From: Peteryoungia wuzhouensis
GTDB taxonomy: Bacteria; Pseudomonadota; Alphaproteobacteria; Rhizobiales; Rhizobiaceae
Assembly (NCBI RefSeq): GCF_003205195.1
Contig: NZ_QJRY01000001.1
Coordinates: forward strand, 186,001-250,000
Length of the DNA stretch: 64,000 bases
Direction: 5' to 3'
The notes beneath the pieces were generated by a model. The model did no database searches, was not told the DNA's origin, and worked only from the letters and a program-made list of their open reading frames with translations. The translations under genes and the position numbers were made by a program. How positions within the stretch are numbered: the first letter of the stretch is position 1; the number at the start of each line of letters is the position of its first letter. Positions 1 to 9,312 of this stretch are shown here, one piece after another.

Positions 1-365
1 GGCCACCAAACCTTCGTTAACCAGGCCTCGCTTTGCCGGAAAACTTCGCAGCGGCTCGCCCTGCCCGCGCGCCGTCTCGACCGCTCAAATCGTTAATTGC
101 AATTATCTTTATAATTCAATATTTTGGTTCAACTTCTTGTTATCTGAAATCATCTTCCATTAACCTTCTCTTATACTGCCACTCCTAGTCTGGTCATGCG
201 GAGCCGGCATAAGGCCGGGACCTCCTTCGACAATGCGTATGAACGCATGCGGCACCGGCGTTGCGATTGCCTCTTCATTGCAGCCACCCTTCCCCGCGCC
301 CAGGCAGATGATCTGCTCTTCACCTTCACACGATCAGCCAGACTCTCAGCACAGGGGCAAAACCC
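1..365. other. Intergenic region upstream of chemoreceptor gene
   Basis: No convincing coding region is visible. The stretch from about 85 to 180 is clearly richer in A and T than its surroundings, as expected for a promoter region of the chemoreceptor gene that starts at 366. The short open frames here on both strands have no recognisable protein features and I treat them as chance. The left edge of the window cuts the region, so a gene ending just outside cannot be excluded. Confidence 0.5.
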
Positions 366-2312
366 GTGAAGCATATCTCGATCAGCGGAAAATTTCTGAC
401 CATCATGGCCGGATTCGGCCTGTTCTCCCTCGGATCAGCCATTTATTCCGGCCAGACGATCTCGAACATCGACGAAGACTACAGCACACTCATCAGCCGT
501 GACTTGTCCGCATCGGTTGACCTGGCCCGCGCGGTTCGCGGCCTGCAGGCCGCGCGCGCTTCTCTTGCCGAAGGCATGGTAGCGCTAACAGAAGACGAGA
601 AGGCGCTGGCAAAGACGGCCGCCGAAACGGCGGAGGGCGACTTCGTCAAGTCCTTGGATGCCGTGATCACCGCGCTTCCGGCGCGCGCCGAAAGCCTGAC
701 CGCCCTGAAGGCGGAAAGCCTGGCGGCGATGTCGGACGCCTGCGGCCCGAGCATGCAGGCCGCCAGCGTTTCGACGACAGCCGACGCGCAACTGAAAGCC
801 CAGGATCTGTTCAGAACGCAGTGCCAGCCGGCCATGCGCGCAGCCGTGCAGAAGTTCTCCGGCCTGACCGGGGAGATCATGGACGAGGCCGAACAGGCCA
901 GCGGCACGCTGTCCGCCCAGGCATCCTCGACCGCCGCTGCGACGCTGGGCTTCACGGTCGGTGCCTTGCTGCTGGTCCTCGTTGCAGGGTATCTCGCCGT
1001 CCGGACCTGGCTGGTGCGACCCATTCAGCTGATGTCGCAGACCATGGGCACGCTTGCCAATGGCGATTTGTCCGCCGTGGTCGATGGCACCGACCGGCGC
1101 GACGAGATCGGCGGCATGGCCAAGGCCGTCGAAGTGTTCAAGCAGAATGGTCTCAAGACCCGCGCGCTCGAGCAGGAGGCGATCGCCAACCGCTCCGCGA
1201 GCGAAGCCGAACAGGCGCGGATCGCGGAAATCGAACGGGTTCGCGCGGCCGAGATGGCGGAAGCGACCACCGGTCTCGGCGAAGGTCTCAAGCATCTGTC
1301 GAGCGGCGACCTGACCTTCCAGCTGACGCAGCCTTTTGCCAGCGATTTCGAGAGCCTGCGCGCCGATTTCAACGCCGCCGTCAGCCAACTCGGCACCAGC
1401 CTGCGCTCGGTGTCCCAGGCGACCAGCTCGATCGACAACGGCGCGCGGGAAATCAGCCAGAGCGCGACCGACCTGTCGAAGCGCACCGAACAGCAGGCAG
1501 CCTCGCTCGAAGAGACGGCCGCCGCTCTCGACCAGATTACCGCCAATGTGCAGAACTCCTCGAAGCGCACGGAAGAGGCGCGCAACGTGGCGGTCGAGGC
1601 GAACCAGTCGGCCCGCCGCTCCGGCGAGGTGGTGTCGAACGCCGTCAATGCCATGCAGCGGATCGAACAGTCGTCCAGCCAGATCTCCAGCATCATCGGC
1701 GTCATTGATGAGATCGCCTTCCAGACCAACCTTCTGGCGCTGAATGCCGGCGTGGAAGCGGCCCGGGCCGGTGAAGCGGGCAAGGGTTTTGCGGTCGTGG
1801 CCCAGGAGGTGCGCGAGCTTGCCCAGCGGTCTGCCCAGGCAGCGAAGGAGATCAAGGACCTGATCCGCAATTCGACCGACGAGGTCTCGACCGGCGTGAA
1901 GCTGGTGCAGGAGACCGGCGAGGCACTGAAGGTGATCGAGGCGCAGGTGGTGACGATCAATGCCCAGCTCGACGCGATCGCCACATCGGCGCGCGAACAG
2001 TCGGTCGGCCTGGCCGAGGTCAACACCGCCGTCAACCAGATGGACCAGGTGACCCAGCAGAATGCGGCGATGGTCGAGGAATCCACTGCCGCCAGCGCTT
2101 CGCTCGCCGGCGAAGTGACGCGGATGCGCGAGATCATCGCCGAATTCCGCCTAGGGTCGCAGGCAGGTGTCATGCCGGCGAGCCGGCCGCAGCCGGTGCG
2201 GGCCGGAGAGAAGCCGGTCGCCTCGCCGGCACGGCGCATGCTGGCGAGGGTCGCCGGTGCCGTCGGCATGGGCAGCAGCGCCCCGGTGGCCGAGAGCTGG
2301 GAGGAGTTCTGA
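366..2312 (+). CDS. Methyl-accepting chemotaxis protein with C-terminal WxxF pentapeptide
   Basis: Transmembrane chemoreceptor of 648 residues that signals through CheA/CheW. A first membrane helix lies near residues 9-29, a periplasmic helical region of about 160 residues follows, and a second helix lies near 194-215, then HAMP and the long coiled-coil signalling domain. The highly conserved hairpin tip ([21 protein letters not shown]) is near residues 448-470. The protein ends in SWEEF, matching the C-terminal pentapeptide (consensus WxxF) that tethers CheR/CheB in some receptors. The start is GTG, preceded by an AGGGG ribosome site. The ligand is unknown because the sensor domain is not of a family I can name with confidence. 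Confidence 0.95.
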   Translation: MKHISISGKFLTIMAGFGLFSLGSAIYSGQTISNIDEDYSTLISRDLSASVDLARAVRGLQAARASLAEGMVALTEDEKALAKTAAETAEGDFVKSLDAVITALPARAESLTALKAESLAAMSDACGPSMQAASVSTTADAQLKAQDLFRTQCQPAMRAAVQKFSGLTGEIMDEAEQASGTLSAQASSTAAATLGFTVGALLLVLVAGYLAVRTWLVRPIQLMSQTMGTLANGDLSAVVDGTDRRDEIGGMAKAVEVFKQNGLKTRALEQEAIANRSASEAEQARIAEIERVRAAEMAEATTGLGEGLKHLSSGDLTFQLTQPFASDFESLRADFNAAVSQLGTSLRSVSQATSSIDNGAREISQSATDLSKRTEQQAASLEETAAALDQITANVQNSSKRTEEARNVAVEANQSARRSGEVVSNAVNAMQRIEQSSSQISSIIGVIDEIAFQTNLLALNAGVEAARAGEAGKGFAVVAQEVRELAQRSAQAAKEIKDLIRNSTDEVSTGVKLVQETGEALKVIEAQVVTINAQLDAIATSAREQSVGLAEVNTAVNQMDQVTQQNAAMVEESTAASASLAGEVTRMREIIAEFRLGSQAGVMPASRPQPVRAGEKPVASPARRMLARVAGAVGMGSSAPVAESWEEF

Positions 2313-2342
2313 GCGCTCGGGATCTGATGGGACGATGGAGAT

Positions 2343-2370
2343 CGGGGCGGCGTTCGCCCCGGTTTTTTTG
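2343..2370 (+). terminator. Rho-independent terminator after chemoreceptor gene
   Basis: A 7-bp stem (CGGGGCG / CGCCCCG) with a 5-base loop is followed by seven T residues, 31 bases after the chemoreceptor stop codon. Confidence 0.85.
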
Positions 2371-2473
2371 CGTTTGCGGACGCGCGGCTCTTGAGTGTTC
2401 GGGACTGGCACAAACCGATCTGGCTCCCTTGCGCCCGCCAGGGATCACTTGGCACGCCATCCCCCACATGGTA

Positions 2474-2487
2474 GGTTACATGTAACC
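2474..2487. promoter_or_regulatory. Palindromic operator of the MazE/PemK-type pair
   Basis: Perfect 14-bp palindrome GGTTACATGTAACC, 14 bases upstream of the antitoxin start and just before its AAGGAG ribosome site. Toxin-antitoxin operons are usually autorepressed by the antitoxin or the complex, so this is the obvious autoregulatory site; that role is inferred. Confidence 0.6.
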
Positions 2488-2501
2488 AAGGAGCGTGTGA
2501 C

Positions 2502-2720
2502 ATGTCCACGGCATCGAAATCGTCAAAGTTGAAGGTCAGGGAGCATCGAGCCCGCCTCCGCGCGCAGGGGCTGAGGCCGATCCAGATCTGGGTGCCGGAC
2601 GTTCGAACGAAAGACTTCAAGCAAGAGGCGCGCGAGCAATCCATCGCGGTTGCCCAAAGCCGCGAGGCCGAGGCGGATCAGGCATTTGTCGACGCTGTCT
2701 CCGTTTGGCCTGACGAATGA
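2502..2720 (+). CDS. Antitoxin, MazE-like DUF3018 family
   Basis: Small 72-residue protein with a basic N-terminus (KVREHRARLRAQGLRPIQIW) typical of the DUF3018 antitoxins paired with PemK/MazF toxins, and an acidic C-terminus (DAVSVWPDE) that would wrap the toxin. It begins with ATG after AAGGAG. Its stop overlaps the toxin ATG by 4 bases, which indicates translational coupling. Expected role: neutralise the downstream endoribonuclease and repress the operon. The DNA-binding domain type is not obvious by eye. Confidence 0.85.
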   Translation: MSTASKSSKLKVREHRARLRAQGLRPIQIWVPDVRTKDFKQEAREQSIAVAQSREAEADQAFVDAVSVWPDE

Positions 2721-3064
2721 GACGAGGGGAGATCTGGACGGTCTCCGGGGCTGGCGACGACGCCGGCAAGCCGCGTCCGGCGGTGATCGTGCAGGACGAC
2801 AGTTTCAGCGAGACAGGATCGGTCACCCTCTGTGGATTTACATCGGATGAAACCGAAGCGCCTCTTTTTCGGATTCCCGTTGAGCCTACGGACAGCAATG
2901 GCTTGGTCGGCGCATCGCGATTGATGGCAGACAAGATCACCACAGTCGCCAAAGGAAAGCTCGGTCGCCGTATCGGTGCGCTGGATACGAGCGACATGGT
3001 TCGTCTGGAGCGGGCGATGCTGGTGTTTCTCGGTCTTGCCGGTTCAACCAGTCGAAGAGAGTGA
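2717..3064 (+). CDS. Type II toxin, PemK/MazF family endoribonuclease
   Basis: 115-residue protein with the classic PemK/MazF layout: MRRGEIWTV at the N-terminus, KPRPAVIVQ near residue 18, and SRLMADKITTV near residue 70, which holds the conserved Ser/Arg and Lys/Thr positions of the fold. The family cleaves mRNA at short sequence motifs when the antitoxin is degraded. It overlaps the antitoxin gene by 4 bases. Length is normal and no lesion is visible, so the pair looks functional. Its target sequence cannot be predicted from the sequence. Confidence 0.9.
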   Translation: MRRGEIWTVSGAGDDAGKPRPAVIVQDDSFSETGSVTLCGFTSDETEAPLFRIPVEPTDSNGLVGASRLMADKITTVAKGKLGRRIGALDTSDMVRLERAMLVFLGLAGSTSRRE

Positions 3065-3072
3065 CCCAGAAA

Positions 3073-3119
3073 GCGAAACGAGGGAGCACACCCCCTCGCC
3101 TATGTCATCGCCTCTGCTC
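3073..3119. repeat. Imperfect direct repeat, copy A (terminator-like)
   Basis: The stretch starting CGAAACGAGGGAGC and continuing through CCCCTCGCCT closely matches 4200-4256, in the same orientation, with small indels. It contains a 6-bp stem CGAGGG / CCCTCG. It overlaps the 3' end of the minus-strand gene at 3105-3659. The second copy is the terminator region of the xyl operon, so one copy may be a duplication that flanks the 1.1 kb between them. Confidence 0.6.
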
Positions 3120-3659
3120 TCCGATCAGGATATCCCGGAGCTGAATGGCGTTTTTGTCAGTCTCGGCAAAGAAAAAGGCCGAGGCGCAAGGGGCCTGGAG
3201 CACCTGGAGAAGCCCCGGCTCCCGCGGAGGCAGAATGGTGGCACTCGCACCGCGCAACGGCGGAATTGGTGAGGCCGGGTTTCGAAGCGCGATGACAAAT
3301 GCACCAGACGGCAGGGGGAAATCCTCATTGTAGGGAGGGCTCACCCAGCTGACGGTCAAGCTTTCAACCGCGTTGCCAAGCAAGACCTCATCGACCGCAA
3401 GGTTTATCCGAGCGTAGTCGCTCATCAGCCGCACCTTAGTAGGTTGGGGTCGGCCGGGCGCAAGCTTGGCCATCAGGTCTTGCGCACGCCGATGGGCTTC
3501 TTCATCGCGGACCATCTCGAAGCGGGTTACGCGAGCTAGCACCACATGATCGGCGAAGCTGACATCCTCAAGTCGGAGCGGCGCCCTTTTCGCACAGGCG
3601 AAAGCCGGGCTGGCTGGGACCAGGAGTGCGGCGAGCAAGAAAAGAAAACCACGTTGCAT
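3105..3659 (-). CDS. Hypothetical exported protein
   Basis: 184-residue protein not assigned to a family. The first 22 residues (MQRGFLFLLAALLVPASPAFA) form a clear Sec signal peptide, so the product is probably periplasmic. The mature part begins CAKRAPL and contains a beta-rich looking central segment with NLAVDEVLLGNAVESLTVSW, a pattern seen in small secreted proteins that mention cost or flux of a substituent, but this is not enough to assign a role. It stands alone on the minus strand between the toxin gene and a small membrane protein gene. Confidence 0.65.
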   Translation of the reverse strand: MQRGFLFLLAALLVPASPAFACAKRAPLRLEDVSFADHVVLARVTRFEMVRDEEAHRRAQDLMAKLAPGRPQPTKVRLMSDYARINLAVDEVLLGNAVESLTVSWVSPPYNEDFPLPSGAFVIALRNPASPIPPLRGASATILPPREPGLLQVLQAPCASAFFFAETDKNAIQLRDILIGEQRR

Positions 3660-3867
3660 ATCCCGATTCCATCAATCGACTCTTCCACCTTCTGCCGCGT
3701 GCTGTGCAGCGAACGCGCAAAGGGATAGCCCCGCTTTCGCACACCATTAACGTGCAATCCGGCAAAAGAAGGGCAAATTTCGTGTATGAGCGTACGGACG
3801 AATGTATTGCGTCATGGCGGGCAAAGCCCCGAGACACAACGCTCAAATTGCTGAAGGAGGAGGGTGA

Positions 3868-4128
3868 TTATTGTTCTGACTGTTGCCTTGCGCTGCGGTA
3901 AAGCAGCCGCGCTGCGATCAAGGTGAGCTGGGTTAGCTTCATGGTCAGGGCAATGAGAATGGCGACAGCGATATAAAAGACCGCCGGGCTGTCTTCCGCC
4001 CGCACCAATACGCCGTGCCTGCCGGGGATTTCTCCGATAATGAGCATTGTTATGGAGAGGCCCAGCATGGCGGGACCCAACATGACCATCCCGACAATCA
4101 GGGACCAGGTTTGCAGCTTGCTCTTCAT
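3868..4128 (-). CDS. Small hypothetical membrane protein
   Basis: About 86 residues if started at the ATG at 4128 (MKSKLQTWSLIVG); an in-frame ATG at 4185 would add 19 residues. Two hydrophobic helices are visible, near residues 7-29 and 46-68, with a short polar loop between and a basic C-terminus (RLLYRSARQQSEQ). No family is recognised. It lies between imperfect direct repeats and is flanked on both sides by non-coding DNA. Confidence 0.5.
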   Translation of the reverse strand: MKSKLQTWSLIVGMVMLGPAMLGLSITMLIIGEIPGRHGVLVRAEDSPAVFYIAVAILIALTMKLTQLTLIAARLLYRSARQQSEQ

Positions 4129-4197
4129 TCGATGCCTATCCCATAATCGCTTGGATATGATGGATACACGCAAACGGAAATGCAACGGCTCCCCCCA

Positions 4198-4230
4198 AAC
4201 GAAACGAGGGAGCTTAACGCCCCCTCGCCT
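4198..4230 (-). terminator. Probable terminator of the xylFHG operon
   Basis: On the minus strand, directly after the xylG stop, CGAGGG and CCCTCG arms form a stem, extended by G-rich/C-rich flanks, followed by TTTCGTTTGGGGG. The T tract is interrupted, so efficiency is uncertain. Confidence 0.5.
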
Positions 4231-4256
4231 GTCTCACGTCACTGCCTCTTAGCTCA
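4200..4256. repeat. Imperfect direct repeat, copy B
   Basis: Second copy of the sequence at 3073-3119. It begins with the same 14 bases CGAAACGAGGGAGC and carries CCCCTCGCCT, then diverges with short indels. It ends inside the last codons of xylG. Confidence 0.6.
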
Positions 4257-5039
4257 CGCCGTCTGCATGGCGCCCGGTCCCGGGATGGCGCCGGGAGGGC
4301 ACTTGCCGAGGATGATCATGCCGAGCACTTCGTCCTTGGTCACATCCTCCGTGCGCGCGTGGCCCACGACGCGGCCGTTCTTCATGACGAACACGCGGTC
4401 GGCGAGGTCGAAGACGTCGTGGATGTCGTGGCTGATCAGGAAGATGCCGATGCCTTCCTTTTTCAGCTGGACGATGAGATCGCCGACCTGGGCGGTTTCC
4501 TGGGGGCCGAGGGCTGCCGTCGGTTCGTCCATGATCAGGATCTGGGCGTCGAAGAGGATCGCACGCGCGATCGCCACCGACTGGCGCTGGCCGCCGGACA
4601 GCGCCTTCACCGGCTCCTTGAAGCGCTGGAAGTTGGGATTGAGACGCCCCATGACTTCGCGGGCCTTGGCTTCCATCGCGACGTCGTCGAGCGTGCCCCA
4701 GGGGGTGCGCAGTTCGCGGCCGAGATAGAGATTGGCGGCGGCGTCGACATTGTCGGCGACGGCAAGCGTCTGGTAAATCGTCTCGATGCCATACTTCTTC
4801 GCATCGCGCGGGTTGTTGATATCCGCAAAGTCGCCGCGGATCAGGATATCGCCGTTGTCGCGCTTGTAGGCGCCGGAGAGGATCTTGATCAGGGTGGACT
4901 TGCCGGCACCGTTGTGGCCGAGCAGGGCGACGACTTCACCGGGGAAGAGATCGACCGAGGCATCGTCCACGGCGTGGATGCCGCCGAAGGAAATGGAAAT
5001 GTTGCGCATTTCCACGAGTGGGGTGCGGTTTTCCGACAT
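4254..5039 (-). CDS. xylG: Xylose-type ABC transporter, ATP-binding protein
   Basis: 261-residue ATPase that would energise sugar import. Walker A is GHNGAGKST near residue 43, the signature is [14 protein letters not shown] near 142, and Walker B is [12 protein letters not shown]. Only one ABC cassette is present; the E. coli XylG and most monosaccharide (CUT2) ATPases carry two, while many rhizobial xylose and fructose systems have this half-size form. I start at ATG 5039, with GGGGAG 9 bases upstream, rather than at the TTG at 5048. It is the last gene of the operon, 15 bases after xylH. Confidence 0.9.
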   Translation of the reverse strand: MSENRTPLVEMRNISISFGGIHAVDDASVDLFPGEVVALLGHNGAGKSTLIKILSGAYKRDNGDILIRGDFADINNPRDAKKYGIETIYQTLAVADNVDAAANLYLGRELRTPWGTLDDVAMEAKAREVMGRLNPNFQRFKEPVKALSGGQRQSVAIARAILFDAQILIMDEPTAALGPQETAQVGDLIVQLKKEGIGIFLISHDIHDVFDLADRVFVMKNGRVVGHARTEDVTKDEVLGMIILGKCPPGAIPGPGAMQTA

Positions 5040-5054
5040 GATTTTCAACTCCCC

Positions 5055-6380
5055 TTACTTCGCACGGGCGCGGTAGACGGTATCGAGCCATACCGCGATC
5101 ACGAGCACGATGCCGATGACGATGCTTTGCAGCGGCGTGTCGAGACCGAGCAGGACCATGCCCGAATTCAAGGACTGCATGACGACGGCGCCGAGCATGG
5201 CGCCGGCGATGGTGCCGACACCACCGGCCAGCGAGGTGCCGCCGATGACGGCTGCGGCGATGGTGTAGAGCTCGTCGAGCGTGCCTTGCGCATTCGTCGC
5301 GGCGTTCAGGCGGGCCGTGGAGATCGCGGCAGCGATGGCGCAGAGCGCCCCCATCAGTGCAAACAGCTTGACGGTGACCCACTTCACCTTGATGCCGGCG
5401 AGCTCGGCTGCTTCCGGGTTGCCGCCGATGGCGAAGACATAACGGCCGAAGCGCGTGCGGTTGGTGATGAAGGCCATGACCATGGCGATGCCGATGGCGA
5501 TCAGGACGGGAACGGCAATGCCGAGGCCGATCTGCAATCCGCCTTCCGGCCAGTCGATGCCATTGGCAGCGGCATATTTCTTCGCCAGGTTGACCGGCAT
5601 GTAATAGGTGTTGGCAACCCAGACGGCGCCGAGAATGGCGATGCAGCCGGCGCAGACGAGGAAAACCTCGGCCCAGACCGGACGCAGCGGGAAGCCGAAG
5701 CGGCGGCGCTGGCGGCGAGTATTGAGGATCGACAGCACGATCAGCAGGCAGGCCACGAGGCCGACGATCCAGCTGGCGGTGACCCCGATAGACCCATCCG
5801 CGCCACCGCCCATCAGGCGGTAGGTGGTGTCCATGGGAGCAACCGTCGCGCCCGAGGTGACCATCCAGGCAGCACCGCGCCAGACGAGCAGGCCGCCGAG
5901 CGTGACGATGAAGGCGGGCACGCCGAGGAAGGCGATGATCGCACCGTGGAAGGCACCGATGGCGGTACCGACGGCAATGCCGGCGCCAAGCGCGATGATC
6001 CACATCATCGGGTGTTCGAAGCCGATGATCGGCGGCAGGATGCGGGCCTGCAGCACGCCCATGATCATGCCGACGAAGCCGAGGATCGAGCCGACCGAGA
6101 GGTCGATGTTGCGGGTGACGATGACCAGCACCATGCCGGTCGCCATGACCGACACGGAGGCCGCCTGGACCGAGAGGTTCCAGAGGTTGCGCTGTGTCAG
6201 GAACAGACCGTCCCAAAGACCGCCCGACATGATTTGGAAGCCGATCCAGATGATGCCGAGGGCAATGACCATGCCGAGCAGACGGGTGTCGATCTCGGTC
6301 GCTTGAAAGAAGCGCTTGAGCGCTGAAACATTGGATGCCCGGGCGCCGGGCGCGGGCGTGGCAAGGCTGTGATCCGCCAT
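5055..6380 (-). CDS. xylH: Xylose-type ABC transporter, permease protein
   Basis: 441-residue inner-membrane permease of the branched monosaccharide (CUT2) class. Roughly ten or more hydrophobic helices are visible, and the family motif region VIGGTSLAGGVGTIAGAMLGA lies near the C-terminus. The start is the ATG at 6380 (MADHSLATP); the open frame extends further upstream but without family resemblance. It is long for a CUT2 permease, which fits XylH. It sits 241 bases after xylF, with a strong hairpin in the gap. Confidence 0.92.
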   Translation of the reverse strand: MADHSLATPAPGARASNVSALKRFFQATEIDTRLLGMVIALGIIWIGFQIMSGGLWDGLFLTQRNLWNLSVQAASVSVMATGMVLVIVTRNIDLSVGSILGFVGMIMGVLQARILPPIIGFEHPMMWIIALGAGIAVGTAIGAFHGAIIAFLGVPAFIVTLGGLLVWRGAAWMVTSGATVAPMDTTYRLMGGGADGSIGVTASWIVGLVACLLIVLSILNTRRQRRRFGFPLRPVWAEVFLVCAGCIAILGAVWVANTYYMPVNLAKKYAAANGIDWPEGGLQIGLGIAVPVLIAIGIAMVMAFITNRTRFGRYVFAIGGNPEAAELAGIKVKWVTVKLFALMGALCAIAAAISTARLNAATNAQGTLDELYTIAAAVIGGTSLAGGVGTIAGAMLGAVVMQSLNSGMVLLGLDTPLQSIVIGIVLVIAVWLDTVYRARAK

Positions 6381-6562
6381 ACGAATTATTCTCCCCAGTC
6401 GGTTTTCGGCTTGCGAAGGGCACGTGGAACACACGTTGCCGCGGGCCCATTGGACCCGCCATGCGGATCGAGGCATCTTCCTTGGTTGCGGTCGGGTCCC
6501 CCAAGGCTGCGGCCCCTTAAAGCCGAACCCGGTTTCCAGCCGCGATGCTCCCGACCAGTCGA

Positions 6563-6590
6563 AACGCCGCAGCGCAAGGGCTGCGGCGTT
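6563..6590 (-). promoter_or_regulatory. Intercistronic hairpin between xylF and xylH
   Basis: Perfect 11-bp stem (AACGCCGCAGC / GCTGCGGCGTT) with a 6-base loop in the 241-base gap. On the transcribed strand it is followed by TTTCGAC, not a full T tract. Such structures usually protect the upstream message or partly terminate, raising binding-protein levels over permease levels; this role is inferred. Confidence 0.6.
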
Positions 6591-6621
6591 CCGGCTCAAG
6601 CTCTAAAGATCAGTCACGCGA

Positions 6622-7662
6622 TCACTTGCAGGCGGCAACCGAGCCGGCTGCAACGCCCTGGCATGCTTCTTCCTTGGAGATCCAACCCGCGTCGATGACG
6701 GTGTTGAGGTTTTCCTTGGTGATCGGCAGCGGAGCGATGAAGTAGGAGTTCATTTCGGTGCCCTTCGGGCCGCCGGAGAACTTCACGGTGCCTTCGATCT
6801 CGTCCATGGACTTGCCAGCGGCGAGTTCAGAGGCGATTTCGCCGGCCTTCTTGCCGAGTTCGCGGCTGTCCTTCCAGACAGACACGGTCTGGGTGCCGAG
6901 TGCTACGCGGTTCAGAGCGGCCTTGTCGCCGTCCTGGCCGGAGACCGGAACGGAGCCGGCCATGCCCTGGGCTTCGAGCGCTGCCACAACACCGCCGGCC
7001 ATGCCGTCGTTGGACGATACGACCGCATCGACCTTGTTGTTGTTGGCGGTCAGGAACTGCTCCATGTTCTTCTGGGCGGCTTCCGGCTTCCAGCCGTCGG
7101 TATAGGCTTCGCCGACGTTCTTGATCTTGCCGGCGTCGATGGCTTCCTTCAGCACTTCCATCTGACCGGAATAGAGGAAGTCGGAGTTCGGGTCGGTCGA
7201 GGCGCCCTTGATGAAGACGTAGTTGCCTTCCGGCTTCACCTTGAACACTTCGCGGGCCTGCATGCGGCCGACTTCCTTGTTGTCGAAGGTGATGTAGTAG
7301 GCGTCCGGGTTTTCGATCAGGCGGTCGTAGCCGACGACCGGGATGCCTTCAGCGGTGGCCTTTTCGATGGCCGGGCCGATGGCTTCCGAATCCTGGGCGA
7401 GAACGATCAGGGCGTTTGCGCCCTGGGCGATCAGGCTTTCGATGTCGGTCAGCTGCTTGGCGGCAGACGTCTGGGCGTCAGCGGAGATGTACTTGTTGCC
7501 GGCGGCTTCAAGGGCTGCCTTGATCGCGGCTTCGTCGGTCTTCCAACGCTCTTCCTGGAAGTTCGACCAGGAGACGCCGACGGTCAGGCCTTCGGCATTG
7601 GCGACGGAATGCAGGCTCACGATGACGGCAGTCGCTGCCATCAGCTTCAATACGGATTTCAT
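6622..7662 (-). CDS. xylF: Xylose-type ABC transporter, periplasmic binding protein
   Basis: 346-residue sugar-binding protein. Residues 1-23 form a signal peptide ending VANA. The mature protein begins [17 protein letters not shown] and contains [12 protein letters not shown] and VVGYDRLI segments typical of the XylF (periplasmic D-xylose-binding) group. The start is ATG 7662 after GGGAGG. It is the first gene of the operon xylF-xylH-xylG and is divergent from the ROK regulator. Xylose as ligand is by family resemblance; a related pentose is possible. Confidence 0.92.
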   Translation of the reverse strand: MKSVLKLMAATAVIVSLHSVANAEGLTVGVSWSNFQEERWKTDEAAIKAALEAAGNKYISADAQTSAAKQLTDIESLIAQGANALIVLAQDSEAIGPAIEKATAEGIPVVGYDRLIENPDAYYITFDNKEVGRMQAREVFKVKPEGNYVFIKGASTDPNSDFLYSGQMEVLKEAIDAGKIKNVGEAYTDGWKPEAAQKNMEQFLTANNNKVDAVVSSNDGMAGGVVAALEAQGMAGSVPVSGQDGDKAALNRVALGTQTVSVWKDSRELGKKAGEIASELAAGKSMDEIEGTVKFSGGPKGTEMNSYFIAPLPITKENLNTVIDAGWISKEEACQGVAAGSVAACK

Positions 7663-7761
7663 TTTAAACCTCCCAAGGTGATAGCGGACCGACGGAAGAC
7701 CTCCCCACCGAAACGGCCCGCTGCAAAACTGCCCCAACCCCATGGACCCCCGTCCAATGGT

Positions 7762-7782
7762 TTTTCTCGACAGTCGAGAAAA
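7762..7782. promoter_or_regulatory. Operator palindrome between xylF and the ROK regulator
   Basis: Perfect inverted repeat with 10-base arms TTTTCTCGAC and GTCGAGAAAA around one central A, lying in the divergent intergenic region 100 bases upstream of xylF. This is the expected binding site of the adjacent ROK repressor, controlling both directions. Confidence 0.75.
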
Positions 7783-7867
7783 TAACTGTCAGAAGATTCC
7801 CACGCTGTCAACACGGGCGGAGGAGGCTTGCAAAGGCAGTGACCAATTGCTTTGGGAGGAGCATGCG

Positions 7868-9112
7868 GTGGACCAGACGAAATCGGGCGACAGACCCATC
7901 ATGACAGCCAGTCCGAGGGCGAGTACCGAGGCCGTTCGCCACCAGAACAACGGGCTCGTTCTCAGCACGCTCAGGCGGGAGGGGCCGCTTGCGCATACCG
8001 ATCTGTCGTCGGCGACGGGACTGTCCTCGGCGACCGTTTCGGCGATTACCGCCCATCTCGAAAAGAACGGCCTGCTTGAACGACGCGAGGTCGCCAATCC
8101 CGGACAGCGCGGCCGGCCGCGCGTTCTCTTTGCCCGGCGCCGGACTGCCGCCCATGTGATTGCCGTGCGCATCTCCTCGCATGCCGTGCAATATTCCCTT
8201 GCCGACTATCGCGGCACGATGATCGACCGATTCGAGGAAGCGCGTGATCAGGGGCCGCAATCGCCCGCCGCCTTCCTTGCCGCCTTCCGGGCGGCGCTCG
8301 CACGCCTGGTCAGCCGCTCGCGGCTGGCGATTTCGGACATCGCGACCGTCTCGATCAGCAGCAAGGGCCTGGCCGATCGCGAGGGGGCGAAACTCCTGTG
8401 GTCGCCGATCTTCGGCTATCAGGCGCTGGATTTCGAGCAGGCGCTGTCGGATTTCGGCACGGCCAGGATCCACCTGTTCAACGAAAGCCTGCTCGTCACC
8501 CATGCGCTGGTGCTGCGGCTGGAAAAATCTCGGCAGCAGCCGGTGCAGTCGCTCGCCACGCTGTCGCTCGGCCATTCGATCGGGCTTGGCGTGGCGCAGC
8601 GCGACCGGCTGGGGCAGATCGAAGTGCGCGCCCCCAATTTCGGCCACATGCTGCATTCGGATGACGGCAAGCGCTGTCGCTGCGGCGCCTATGGCTGCAT
8701 CGAGGCGTCCGCCGGTTTCTACGGCATCCTGCGCACCGCCTTCGAAGTGCCGCCGGACACGATCCCCGCGACCTTCGTGCCGCTGTCGGAAATGGAAAAG
8801 ATCGCCGGACGCGCCCGCCAGGGGCATCGCGCCTCCGAATATGCCTTCCGCCAGGCGGGGCTGGCGCTCGGGCAAGGGCTGTCGCGCATGCTGAGCCTCG
8901 CCGAGGAAACCATGCCGATCGCGATTACCGGACCGGGCACGCGCTTCATGGATCTCCTGACCCGAGGGCTGGATGAAGGGCTTCAGCAGTCGCAGCATGT
9001 GCGGGTGCGCGGGGCGCCTGACATCCTGATCATCACCGAGGAGGAAACGCTGGTCTTCGAAGGCCATGTGGACCGGGCGCTCAGCGAGATCGACATGGTG
9101 CTGGGGGGATGA
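7868..9112 (+). CDS. xylR: ROK family transcriptional repressor of xylose transport
   Basis: 414-residue protein with an N-terminal winged helix (LRREGPLAHTDLSSATGLSS, near residue 35-55) and a C-terminal ROK sugar-kinase-like domain. A cysteine-rich zinc-site segment (KRCRCGAYGCIEASAG) is present near residue 265, as in NagC/XylR proteins. I chose the GTG at 7868 because GGGAGGAG lies 6-7 bases upstream; upstream in-frame codons lack a ribosome site and would overlap the operator. It is divergent from xylF and very likely represses it until xylose binds. Confidence 0.85.
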   Translation: MDQTKSGDRPIMTASPRASTEAVRHQNNGLVLSTLRREGPLAHTDLSSATGLSSATVSAITAHLEKNGLLERREVANPGQRGRPRVLFARRRTAAHVIAVRISSHAVQYSLADYRGTMIDRFEEARDQGPQSPAAFLAAFRAALARLVSRSRLAISDIATVSISSKGLADREGAKLLWSPIFGYQALDFEQALSDFGTARIHLFNESLLVTHALVLRLEKSRQQPVQSLATLSLGHSIGLGVAQRDRLGQIEVRAPNFGHMLHSDDGKRCRCGAYGCIEASAGFYGILRTAFEVPPDTIPATFVPLSEMEKIAGRARQGHRASEYAFRQAGLALGQGLSRMLSLAEETMPIAITGPGTRFMDLLTRGLDEGLQQSQHVRVRGAPDILIITEEETLVFEGHVDRALSEIDMVLGG

Positions 9113-9126
9113 GTGCCGCCATCACG

Positions 9127-9214
9127 GATCCCCTCACCCACAAAATCTGAGGTTTAGCCATGAGCGGGCCAAGCCCTCGATTTTGTAACCTCTCCCACAG
9201 GGGGAGAGGGGATC
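9127..9214. repeat. 88-bp intergenic element with nested inverted repeats
   Basis: Outer arms GATCCCCTC (9127-9135) and GAGGGGATC (9206-9214) are perfect complements. Inside them are ACAAAATC (9140) and GATTTTGT (9179), also perfect, and a separate tight hairpin CCTCTCCC / GGGAGAGG at 9189-9209. It sits between xylR and the dehalogenase gene. The layout resembles short palindromic repeats dispersed in Rhizobiaceae genomes. Confidence 0.65.
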
Positions 9215-9312
9215 GAGCCGGCGTCGCAGCGTTTTGTCGGGTGAGCGGCAAGACATGTCCGGCTTGATCGGCGGGGCGTGCCGCCCTACCCTGCCGGCGG
9301 AAGGAGACCGGC

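Noticed and set aside
1025..2644. Long minus-strand open frame over the first chemoreceptor
   Set aside because: Shadow of the chemoreceptor coding strand; Ser/Ala/Arg-biased translation typical of GC-rich antisense frames.
4359..6326. Long plus-strand open frame of 655 codons
   Set aside because: Shadow of xylG/xylH on the other strand; its translation is Asp/His/Gly-rich with no domain and no ribosome site.
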